Positions 1 to 5,567 of a stretch of DNA of 8,542 nt are shown here, piece by piece (positions within the stretch are counted from its first letter, which is position 1; the number at the start of each line of letters is the position of its first letter). The translations under genes and the position numbers were made by a program. The stretch comes from Deltaproteobacteria bacterium (lineage in GTDB: Bacteria; Desulfobacterota; Desulfobulbia; Desulfobulbales; UBA5123). The stretch spans positions 1 through 8,542 of the forward strand of contig JAJYKH010000094.1 of the NCBI GenBank assembly GCA_021788685.1, read 5' to 3'. The notes below the pieces were generated by a model. That model ran no database searches, was not told the DNA's origin, and was given only the letters and a program-made list of their open reading frames with translations.

Positions 1-857
1 GCCGTAAAAGTCGACCAGGCCAGAAGGATGGCCAGAACGGAGGAGATGAGAATCGTGATCGTGAAGATCTTGATGATGTCCTTCAGGGTAGCCCGGACGT
101 CGGCACCGATGTTGCCCCTGGTCATGATCCCGATCGTGGGGTTGATGCGCCTGATCTCGTTAACCACCTTGTCGGGATCGGCACCATCCTGCAATTTGAG
201 GAAAATGATGGAGATCTTTCCGGGCTTGTAGGCGCCGATCACCTTGTCCGAAACCAGGTCCAGGTCATCGAGACGCATGAAGATGCCGTGGTCGAGGCCA
301 GTGCCGGTCTCATCCAGGTGACCGATCACCTTGATCTTGTGGCCGAACAGGCTGGCGGTCTGGATCAGCCCCAAGTAATCGTAAACGTATTTGCCCACGT
401 AGACCTGGCCTTTCTGCAAGGGTTTTTGATTTTTCAGCCAGGGGGTGACGAGAAAATCGGTTTTCGGATCGAAAGCCACCACCTGACCTTCCACGATGCT
501 GCAGCAGCCGGACTGGAGGGTGTTGAGATAGACCTCATAGGTGGCTTTCTTGATACCCGGGATGTCTTTGATGGACTCGAAAACGAATTCATCCATGTAA
601 AAGGATTTTTCCTTGCTTTCCAGGATGAACTCCTCGGCCGCACTCTTGGCTTCGGCCGGGACAATCACGATGTCGGCGCCGAGCTTCCTGGTGGCCATTT
701 CGAGGTCCTGCTTCACGGCCCGGTTGAACAGCAGGGCGAAAACCAGCAGGGCAACCAGCAGCGAGACCGCGAGGATCAGCACCAGATTGCGGAACATCTT
801 TCGGACCACGCCTTTCCAGGCGATTACGCCAATCGAATAGACACCGTTGCCTGCCAT
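1..857 (-). CDS. FtsX/MacB-type ABC transporter permease, N-terminal part (cut by window edge)
   Basis: The reading frame stays open to the left edge, so about 285 N-terminal residues are visible and the C-terminus is missing. A cytoplasmic start is followed by a first membrane helix at about residues 24-44, then a long extracytoplasmic domain (about 45-260), and a second helix begins at the edge (sequence ILISSVLAILLAW). This is the plan of FtsX/MacB/LolC-type permeases, which couple ATP hydrolysis to work in the periplasm rather than to classic solute import. The extracytoplasmic domain has vicinal cysteines (SGCCS, C118-C119), unusual for MacB proteins. From memory they recall permeases that sit beside DUF2318 and thioredoxin-like genes in P19/FTR1-type iron loci. 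The ATG at 857 is the first start after an in-frame TGA and is preceded by GAAGG. No ATPase is visible on this strand; the divergent ATPase at 2720 is a candidate partner. The family is confident, the substrate unknown. Confidence 0.85.
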   Translation of the reverse strand, partial: MAGNGVYSIGVIAWKGVVRKMFRNLVLILAVSLLVALLVFALLFNRAVKQDLEMATRKLGADIVIVPAEAKSAAEEFILESKEKSFYMDEFVFESIKDIPGIKKATYEVYLNTLQSGCCSIVEGQVVAFDPKTDFLVTPWLKNQKPLQKGQVYVGKYVYDYLGLIQTASLFGHKIKVIGHLDETGTGLDHGIFMRLDDLDLVSDKVIGAYKPGKISIIFLKLQDGADPDKVVNEIRRINPTIGIMTRGNIGADVRATLKDIIKIFTITILISSVLAILLAWSTFT

Positions 858-874
858 GTCGAAACCTTCGTGAG

Positions 875-890
875 CTGATCAAATGATCAG
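875..890. promoter_or_regulatory. Perfect palindrome just upstream of the permease start
   Basis: CTGATCA-aa-TGATCAG has two perfect 7-bp arms and lies 18-33 bases upstream of the ATG at 857. It could be an operator or a small hairpin in the leader. It does not fit the FNR consensus because the TGAT/ATCA half-sites are 6 bases apart rather than 4. Function is inferred from position only. Confidence 0.35.
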
Positions 891-1008
891 CGGAAATGAT
901 CGGGGGCAAAATAATTGTCGGCCTCGCAAAAGACGCTCCGCCGACGGTCCACGTTGTGTACGTTGCCGTTATCTGGATCCCACCCGCCAGGTCCGGTACT
1001 TTTGCAGA

Positions 1009-1040
1009 TTATCAATAAATTGACAACCTGTATTGACGCA
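1009..1040. promoter_or_regulatory. Candidate regulatory cluster upstream of the permease gene
   Basis: An imperfect palindrome TTATCAAT-aa-ATTGACAA (1009-1026, one mismatched pair) is followed by a half-site TTGACGCA (1033-1040). ATTGAC occurs twice, at 1019 and 1032, 13 bases apart. TTGACGCA is identical to one arm of the perfect palindrome at the cytochrome promoter (2349-2365), so one regulator may act at both places. No convincing -35/-10 pair was found here for the permease gene. A GATAAT on the minus strand near 1008-1013 is a possible -10 without a good -35. Confidence 0.35.
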
Positions 1041-1073
1041 AAAACCGGGGAGCGATGTCGCCCCCCGGTTTTT
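1040..1073 (-). terminator. Rho-independent terminator of the cytochrome gene
   Basis: AAAAACCGGGG (1040-1050) pairs perfectly over 11 bp with CCCCGGTTTTT (1063-1073) around a 12-base loop. On the minus strand the hairpin ends in a run of five T. It starts 29 bases after the TAA of the gene ending at 1102. The A/T arms make it potentially active in both directions. Confidence 0.85.
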
Positions 1074-1101
1074 GTTTCAGCGCGGTAGGTCGAGATCCGC
1101 T

Positions 1102-2235
1102 TTATTTTGTAGTCTTGCCCCAGTTGGCATCCAGACCGCACAGGATGGCATGCTCATCCACGCCTTCTTTCTTGTGGCAGGTCTGGCAGACGGAGACCGG
1201 TTTGCCGATGAACTTCTTGGCCTGGACGTCATACAGCTTGAGCTGGCCGTCCATCAGGTAATCGTCGGGCCCGGGGTCGTCGGTCGGCTTGACGCCGGGA
1301 TTGAGCACCTTGGTCCGGGAGGTGGCGACCACGTACTTGTCGTCAGGCGTAAAGATGGCGTCGTGGGTCTCTTCCAGCTTGCCCATGGGCTGGGCGGCCA
1401 GCACCTTCAGGTTGTTGGCGTCGATTATGAACAGCAGGTCGCCGGTGGCGTTGGCGATCAGCTTGCCGTTATGAGAGAAGTACTGGCGGAAGCTGCAGGT
1501 GGTCTTCTTGTTGCCGTCGGCCACGCCCTTGTAAAGCACCTTCACCTTGCCCTGGCTCAGGGCCTGGGCATCCAGCATCTCCATGTGCACCTTGCCGACG
1601 AGCTCGCCGTACGGCTTATCGCTCTCGTTGATGGTGATGAAGAATTTCTTCATGTCGGGCGAGGTGGTGCCGTGATAGAACTTGTACGGGACCTTGACAT
1701 CAGCAGGGGTGTCCTCGAGGAAGACGGTGTGCATCCGCTTCAGGTCGGATTTCCGGAAGACGTCGATGTAGGCCGGGGAAGACATGGTGATCGGCATGAA
1801 GAAGTCTTTCGTCTGGCCGGAGGCGCAGTACATGTGGGAAGTGTTCTTCACGTTGGCCGGGGTGTCGACATCGATGTCCTTGATGACCTTGCCGGTCTTC
1901 AGGTCCACCTTGCCAACGTGGGTCTTGCCTGTGGCCTTGTCGAGGTGGTAGGTGGAGTAGAACATGAGATTCCGGTTGGTGGCGTCGATCCGGGCATCGT
2001 GAACCGGATGGCTGTCGTGGTCGCCGATGTCGATTTTGTCAAGGCTCTTCACCTTGATGGGGTCCGGGGAAGAGGGGTCGATGGTGCACACAGCATGGGC
2101 GAAGTGACCGCCCATGGCGGCTACGTAGAAGGTAACGTCGTAGGTCTTGGCCTGCGCAGCCGGAGCTGCTCCCATGAGTCCAAGTGCCATGGCGCCGGCA
2201 ACGGTGCCTAACCAAGCTTGCTTCGAGATCTTCAT
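1102..2235 (-). CDS. Secreted His-rich beta-propeller protein with one C-terminal haem c motif
   Basis: The product has 377 residues. An N-terminal signal peptide (lysines, a hydrophobic Ala/Gly/Leu/Met stretch, then APAAQA with likely cleavage after A29) sends it to the periplasm or beyond. The body shows repeating blade-like units with turns such as TSPD (191-194) and TPDD (296-299), and strands ending in patterns like LLFIIDANN and LKLYDVQAK, typical of YVTN/WD-like propellers. A single CQTCH (350-354) near the C-terminus is a covalent haem c site, so this is probably an electron-transfer protein or a redox enzyme. Histidines sit at several blade starts (H44/H47, H76/H79, H134, H188, H291), which recalls metal-binding propellers. 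The ATG at 2235 has a strong GGAGGAG upstream. The gene has its own promoter and terminator, so it is probably monocistronic. The enzymatic role is not recognised. Confidence 0.85.
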   Translation of the reverse strand: MKISKQAWLGTVAGAMALGLMGAAPAAQAKTYDVTFYVAAMGGHFAHAVCTIDPSSPDPIKVKSLDKIDIGDHDSHPVHDARIDATNRNLMFYSTYHLDKATGKTHVGKVDLKTGKVIKDIDVDTPANVKNTSHMYCASGQTKDFFMPITMSSPAYIDVFRKSDLKRMHTVFLEDTPADVKVPYKFYHGTTSPDMKKFFITINESDKPYGELVGKVHMEMLDAQALSQGKVKVLYKGVADGNKKTTCSFRQYFSHNGKLIANATGDLLFIIDANNLKVLAAQPMGKLEETHDAIFTPDDKYVVATSRTKVLNPGVKPTDDPGPDDYLMDGQLKLYDVQAKKFIGKPVSVCQTCHKKEGVDEHAILCGLDANWGKTTK

Positions 2236-2327
2236 GTCTCCTCCGTGAATGAAAGTTTTTTTGTGGCCTGCATCGGCCGTATCTTACGGCAGGTTTCTGC
2301 CATATCGATTCTCACGCCAGGCCCGGC

Positions 2328-2356
2328 AGTATACCATTCCGGCTCGGGTGCGTCAA
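2328..2356 (-). promoter_or_regulatory. Sigma70-type promoter of the cytochrome gene
   Basis: Read on the minus strand, TTGACG (2356-2351) is followed by a 17-base spacer and TATACT (2333-2328), with TGG directly before it as an extended -10. Both boxes differ from consensus by one base and the spacing is ideal. Transcription would begin near 2321, giving a leader of about 85 bases before the ATG at 2235. Confidence 0.8.
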
Positions 2357-2365
2357 TTTGACGCA
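2349..2365. promoter_or_regulatory. Perfect 17-bp palindromic operator over the -35 box
   Basis: TGCGTCAA-T-TTGACGCA has two perfect 8-bp arms around one central base, and it contains the whole -35 hexamer of the cytochrome promoter. A dimeric regulator bound here would be expected to block RNA polymerase, so repression is the simplest reading. The regulator is not identified. The XRE-type protein encoded at 4016-4390 is a local candidate, but nothing seen links them directly. Confidence 0.65.
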
Positions 2366-2610
2366 GCTATATTTAATTGCCTTGCGGCCGCTTTGCAACA
2401 AAAAACACGAGCATTTTTCATCGCCGGCAGGCCTTTTTCGATGATTTCCCAAAAGCGGGGGGAATGCCTGCCCCGCAAAGCGGCTGCTGGTCTCGGATCT
2501 GCTGCACCGGGTAAACGAAGTTAAGGCATGGATTGATAAATAATTTAACAACCCATGGCAATTGGCACTTCTGCTTTTCAGAAATGGGGATACCCACTGG
2601 CGGGAAACCG

Positions 2611-2619
2611 TGGTATAGT
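2611..2619 (+). promoter_or_regulatory. Candidate extended -10 promoter of the ABC ATPase-TlpA operon
   Basis: TGG-TATAGT is an extended -10 element; transcription would start near 2626, about 94 bases before the GTG at 2720. The -35 position (TACCCA at a 17-base spacing) is poor, so the promoter may depend on the extended -10 or on an activator. Confidence 0.45.
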
Positions 2620-2719
2620 CCCAGTTTTGCGATTCCGCGGGAGCGGAGATTCTTTGGCTTGGGTCCGGCTGACCCGCCGACTCTGGCGCCCTTTCCGATT
2701 TTTCGAAGAAGGTGATTCC

Positions 2720-3415
2720 GTGATCATCGAATGCAAAGACGTGGTGAAGACATATCTGTCCGACGGCAAGACCGTGAAGGCCGCGGACAAGGTGAACCTG
2801 AAGGTCGACCGGGGGGATTTCGTGGTGATCCTCGGCCATTCAGGCTCCGGCAAAACGACCCTTCTCAGCCTGATCGGCGGTCTCTCCCGCCCGGACGGTG
2901 GGACGGTGCTGGTCAACTCGGTCGGCAACTGGCAGCAGAGCGACAACGCCCTCTCCGCCATGCGCAACCGGACGATCGGCTTCATCTTCCAGTTCGCCAG
3001 CCTCATCCCCACCCTGACGGTGCTGGAAAACGTCCTCCTGCCGCTCAGCTTCGGGAGCTCCCCGAAAGGTGATGGCAAGAAGCTGGCCATGGATCTGCTG
3101 GGGCTGATGGGGCTTACCGGCCGGGAGAACGATTTTCCCTCCCAGCTCTCCGGGGGGCAGCAGCGCCGGGTTGCCATTGCCCGGGCCTTCATCAACCAGC
3201 CGGAGATCATCCTGGCCGACGAGCCTACGGGTGATCTCGACATCGATACCGAGCGTGAAATCCTGAACGTCTTCAAACAATATAATGGAAAGGGCACCAC
3301 CTTCCTTGTGGTGACCCACAACCGCGACCTGGCCCTCTCCCAGAATAAGGCCCGCGTCCTGACCATGCATCAGGGCGTGCTCACGGAAGAAACCCCATGC
3401 GCCAGCGCCTGCTGA
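2720..3415 (+). CDS. ABC transporter ATP-binding protein, MacB/LolD-like
   Basis: The product is a 231-residue stand-alone nucleotide-binding domain that would drive an FtsX/MacB-type permease from the cytoplasmic side. All motifs are intact: Walker A GHSGSGKT (39-46), Q-loop FQFASLIP (90-97), signature LSGGQQRR (143-150), Walker B ILADEP (164-169) and the switch histidine in VTHN (H200). The length and the LSGGQQRR signature fit the LolD/MacB group. The GTG at 2720 is chosen because AAGAAGGTG lies just upstream and homology begins there; the longer frame from 2555 would cross the predicted promoter. The gene overlaps the following thioredoxin gene by 19 bases, indicating translational coupling. 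No permease follows directly, so the divergent permease at 1-857, or one outside the window, is the likely partner. Confidence 0.9.
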   Translation: MIIECKDVVKTYLSDGKTVKAADKVNLKVDRGDFVVILGHSGSGKTTLLSLIGGLSRPDGGTVLVNSVGNWQQSDNALSAMRNRTIGFIFQFASLIPTLTVLENVLLPLSFGSSPKGDGKKLAMDLLGLMGLTGRENDFPSQLSGGQQRRVAIARAFINQPEIILADEPTGDLDIDTEREILNVFKQYNGKGTTFLVVTHNRDLALSQNKARVLTMHQGVLTEETPCASAC

Positions 3416-3927
3416 CTTCAGGAGCGCTGCTGACGCTGGCGGGTATTCTGCTGGCCGCCCTTGTGCTGGCGGGCTGCAGCCGGGAAAAGAAGCTCAAGAT
3501 CGGTGATCCGGCCCCGCCCTTCACGGTCACCAGCCTGGACGGTGAAACCATTTCCCTGACCGCTTACCAGGGCAAGCCGGTTATCCTCCGCTTCTGGTCG
3601 ACCGACTGCAAGTTCTGCCGGGCCGATACCCCTATCTTTAACCGCTATTTCGACCAGTATAAAAAGAAGGGACTGCGGGTGGTGTACATCAACACCGATT
3701 CAACCCCGGCCGAGGTGCGCAAATTCGTAAAGGACCTGGACATCATCTTTCCTGTGGTCGCCCAGGCGGGCGACTTGGCTAAAAAATACCAGGTGAAGGT
3801 CCTGCCGCAGACCATCGTCCTCGATCCCGACCACCGGATCATGGCGGCCATTCTGGGCGGAGTCAGCGAGGAAGAGCTGCAGGACCTGCTCGGCAAGTAT
3901 TTGGGCGGGAAGCCTGGGCCGGGATGA
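3397..3927 (+). CDS. TlpA/ResA-like thioredoxin-fold lipoprotein
   Basis: The product has 176 residues. A hydrophobic leader ends in the lipobox LAGC (lipidated C27), which would anchor it to a membrane on the periplasmic side. A thioredoxin-fold domain of the AhpC/TSA-Redoxin type follows: GDPAPPFTVTSLDG start (36-49), active site WSTDCKFC (C71 and C74), and the cis-proline in VLPQT (P137). Such proteins transfer disulfides or reduce thiols, for example on apocytochromes or copper-site cysteines. The CKFC dipeptide differs from the CEPC of classic ResA. The ATG at 3397 lies within the end of the ATPase gene, with GGAAG upstream. Pairing of an ABC ATPase and a thioredoxin lipoprotein parallels Campylobacter Cj1663-Cj1665 (known context); a shared role here is inferred. 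Confidence 0.9.
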   Translation: MRQRLLTSGALLTLAGILLAALVLAGCSREKKLKIGDPAPPFTVTSLDGETISLTAYQGKPVILRFWSTDCKFCRADTPIFNRYFDQYKKKGLRVVYINTDSTPAEVRKFVKDLDIIFPVVAQAGDLAKKYQVKVLPQTIVLDPDHRIMAAILGGVSEEELQDLLGKYLGGKPGPG

Positions 3928-3960
3928 CGGGGCCCCTTTTCCCTCCATCTCTCAGGGGTT

Positions 3961-3991
3961 AAAAAGGCTGGGCATCGCGTCCGGCTTTTTT
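3961..3991. terminator. Bidirectional rho-independent terminator between convergent genes
   Basis: AAAAAGGCTGG (3961-3971) pairs with CCGGCTTTTTT (3981-3991) over 11 positions, including two G-T wobbles, around a 9-base loop. It ends in T6 on the plus strand and T5 on the minus strand. It lies 33 bases after the thioredoxin stop and 24 bases after the HTH gene stop, so it can serve both. Confidence 0.85.
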
Positions 3992-4015
3992 CGTCTGGGG
4001 CTGTTCAGATCGGAG

Positions 4016-4390
4016 CTACAGAATATTCTTCAGCACTTCGCAAGTTCGGCAGATTTCCATCTTGTGACGCCAGCTCTCCTGAACGTGGCATTCGCAGATG
4101 GTGCCGTTGATGAACCAGCAGAGCTTGCCGGCCTGAAACTCCCAGGCCGGGCACCGGTTTCGCCGTTCCGGCGGGCAGTGCTTGATGATCCAGCACGGTT
4201 CCTGTGGTTCTCCCAGCCCTCTTTTCCTGGACAGGAGAAAGAAGATCTGCCTTTCGACATGGGTGGGAATCTGACGCCAGCCTTGCTCGTAGCTGTGGAC
4301 CGCCTTGATGGAAGTACCCAGAAGCTCAGCCAGCTGTTTCTGGGTTTTCATGAGCTTGTGCCGGGCGTGCAGGAGCTCATTCGGGTTCAT
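4016..4390 (-). CDS. XRE-type HTH protein with C-terminal Cys-rich (two-CW-like) domain
   Basis: The product has 124 residues from the ATG at 4390. Residues 1-55 look like a Cro/C1-type helix-turn-helix: KTQKQLAELLGTSIKAVHSYEQG (residues 15-37) matches the usual Q-x-ELA-x-LG-x-S-x-x-V-x-x-YE-x-G pattern. The C-terminal half holds eight cysteines (66, 72, 80, 91, 99, 101, 114, 117), including two Cys-Trp pairs (C66-W67, C91-W92). This resembles the two-CW domain common in Geobacter-type bacteria, and could bind zinc, an Fe-S cluster or another metal, or sense redox state. The combination suggests a metal- or redox-responsive transcription factor. A GTG at 4402 would add four residues, but ATG has the better spacing to an upstream GAG. 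It is transcribed alone, convergent with the thioredoxin gene and divergent from nosL. Targets are unknown. Confidence 0.8.
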   Translation of the reverse strand: MNPNELLHARHKLMKTQKQLAELLGTSIKAVHSYEQGWRQIPTHVERQIFFLLSRKRGLGEPQEPCWIIKHCPPERRNRCPAWEFQAGKLCWFINGTICECHVQESWRHKMEICRTCEVLKNIL

Positions 4391-4505
4391 CTTCGATCTC
4401 ACTGTCGATTGGCCGGAAATTGGGGCAGTCGGGATAATTTACCACCACCCGGCGTATCACGGCCAAGGGAAAAGGGCCTACGATGGCGGATATCGTTTTT
4501 TCTTC

Positions 4506-4535
4506 TTGCATGCGCGGGATGCCTGTGGCTAATTA
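4506..4535 (+). promoter_or_regulatory. Weak candidate promoter for the nosL operon
   Basis: TTGCAT (4506-4511), an 18-base spacer and TAATTA (4530-4535) form a moderate sigma70-like match in the gap of about 280 bases upstream of nosL. Nothing else in the gap between 4391 and 4670 stood out except AT-poor sequence and an AGAGGTG ribosome binding site just before 4671. Confidence 0.3.
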
Positions 4536-4670
4536 AGGCTATCCTTGAATAGCTGCGGGCGGGCCGGAAAATACGCCGGAACCGCTCGTCCGTCTCATCT
4601 CTCTCCCCGAATCGGATGGTTTCGGAAGCATAATGAACGGCCGGCGAAAAATCAAACAAGAGGTGAATTC

Positions 4671-5216
4671 ATGTCCCTGCGATCTTTAGCGGCAGCCCTT
4701 CTGGCCTTCTTTTTCCTTCTGGCTGCGGGCCTCGATGCCAACGCCGCACCGGTCGAGCAGCCCGGGAAGGACAGCCGTTGCGCCGTCTGCGGCATGTTCG
4801 TGGCCAAGTACACCAACTGGGTCGCTCAGATCCGCCTCACCGACGGCCCTGTCCAGTGGTTTGACGGGCCCAAGGACATGCTGGCGTATTATTTCGATCC
4901 CGTGCAGTATGGGGCCAAGTCCCGGCAATCGGTGGGAGAGGTCCTAGTGAAGGATTATTATTCCCTCAACTGGATCGATGGCAAGAAAGCCTTTTACGTC
5001 ACCGGCAGCGACGTCCACGGCCCCATGGGGCATGAATTCGTGCCCTTCGCCTCCCGGGAGGCCGCCCAGTCCTTTATGAAAGACCATGGTGGCGACCGGG
5101 TGTGGTCCTTCGCCGAGATCACCCCCGAAAAGGTGCAGGCCCTGCGGACCGGCAGCATGATGAAGGGGGGCGGCTCCATGCCGATGAAGGGCTCATCCCC
5201 GATGATGCATCATTAA
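4671..5216 (+). CDS. NosL-family periplasmic copper-binding protein
   Basis: The product has 181 residues. A signal peptide (about residues 1-25, ending DANA) is followed by the NosL core: CAVCGM (C37, C40, M42), the WFDGPKDML segment (63-71), and HGPMGHEFVPF (116-126) with the conserved PMG. NosL proteins bind Cu(I) and help deliver copper to nitrous oxide reductase, but homologues also occur away from nosZ. Two features are unusual: there is no lipobox cysteine at the end of the signal peptide, although most NosL are lipoproteins, and the last 20 residues form a Gly/Ser-linked tail rich in Met and ending in two His (SMM, SMPM, PMMHH), which could be an additional Cu(I) site. The ATG at 4671 has AGAGGTG upstream. 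It heads a plus-strand run of five genes. No nosZ is visible, so the client is unknown. Confidence 0.88.
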   Translation: MSLRSLAAALLAFFFLLAAGLDANAAPVEQPGKDSRCAVCGMFVAKYTNWVAQIRLTDGPVQWFDGPKDMLAYYFDPVQYGAKSRQSVGEVLVKDYYSLNWIDGKKAFYVTGSDVHGPMGHEFVPFASREAAQSFMKDHGGDRVWSFAEITPEKVQALRTGSMMKGGGSMPMKGSSPMMHH

Positions 5217-5226
5217 TAACATTCAT

Positions 5227-5249
5227 GACTCCTGCCTGCGGCGGGAGTC
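5227..5249 (+). promoter_or_regulatory. Hairpin covering the ribosome binding site of the next gene
   Basis: GACTCCTGCC (5227-5236) pairs with GGCGGGAGTC (5240-5249) over 10 positions (one wobble) around the triloop TGC. It starts 10 bases after the nosL stop. The 3' arm contains GGGAG, the likely ribosome binding site for the ATG at 5257. The following GTTTCCC is a poor U-tract, so translation control or mRNA processing is more likely than strong termination. Confidence 0.55.
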
Positions 5250-5256
5250 GTTTCCC

Positions 5257-5547
5257 ATGCGACCCAGCACCATCTTGTTCATCGTCTTGCTCCTGCTGCT
5301 CGGTGCCGAATCGGGCCTGGCCTTCCACGGGGCCTATCTCCGGGCCGAGCAGCGGGCGCAGGAGCCGGAGCTCGATATCGTGACCGCCGGTCTAGGCCTC
5401 TCCGACCTGTGCGTTGCTACCGAGGCCCGCTACACCAGGAATCCCGCCGCCTCCGATCGGGTAGTTCCCTTTATGGATCACCCGGGGGCTGTGGAGCACT
5501 TCCCCACCGGCTCCTTCTGGGCGCCCCCGCCCTACATGCGTTTTTAG
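5257..5547 (+). CDS. Small secreted protein of unknown function
   Basis: The product has 96 residues. A clear signal peptide (Leu/Ile/Val-rich core, probable cleavage after A22 in SGLA) leaves a mature chain of about 74 residues. The mature part contains LSDLCVATEARYTR (48-61), with the only cysteine (C52), and DHPGAVEHFPTGSF (74-87), with two histidines, followed by a Pro/aromatic end (WAPPPYMRF). The strong polar motifs look like those of a conserved family, and I have an impression of similar small proteins near NosL/ABC genes, but I cannot name it. It lies between nosL and the permease; the permease start is only 20 bases downstream without its own good ribosome binding site, suggesting translational coupling. 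C52, H75 and H81 could be metal ligands (inference). Confidence 0.75.
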   Translation: MRPSTILFIVLLLLLGAESGLAFHGAYLRAEQRAQEPELDIVTAGLGLSDLCVATEARYTRNPAASDRVVPFMDHPGAVEHFPTGSFWAPPPYMRF

Positions 5548-5567
5548 CCTTCGCCGCCTTTTCGCTC

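Larger units (their letters stand above)
2236..2719. other. Divergent intergenic region (484 bases)
   Basis: This gap separates the minus-strand cytochrome gene from the plus-strand ABC ATPase gene. It holds a strong minus-strand promoter with a palindromic operator (2328-2365) and a plus-strand extended -10 (2611-2619). The cytochrome leader contains two small overlapping hairpins (2277-2289 and 2288-2301). No convincing gene was seen. An open frame at 2249-2524 crosses the cytochrome promoter and looks like chance coding. Positions of about 2370-2610 show no other feature I can name. Confidence 0.6.

Noticed and set aside
875..890. FNR/CRP-type box at the CTGATCA palindrome
   Set aside because: Half-site spacing and flanking bases do not fit TTGAT-N4-ATCAA or TGTGA-N6-TCACA.
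1033..2211. Long plus-strand open frame (392 codons) opposite the cytochrome gene
   Set aside because: It is antisense to a protein with signal peptide, propeller blades and a CxxCH motif; its own sequence is Gly/Val/His-rich low-information coding typical of a shadow of GC-rich third positions, and it runs through the terminator stem.
2249..2524. Open frame of 91 codons in the divergent intergenic region
   Set aside because: It crosses the cytochrome promoter and operator, lacks a ribosome binding site and shows no domain.
2550..2580. Sigma54-type promoter (TTGGCAC followed by TTCTGC)
   Set aside because: The distance between the GG and GC elements is 7 bases instead of the required 10.
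5409..5567. Upstream extension of the second permease to the ATG at 5409
   Set aside because: The added 53 residues overlap the secreted-protein gene and do not resemble the start of an FtsX-type permease.
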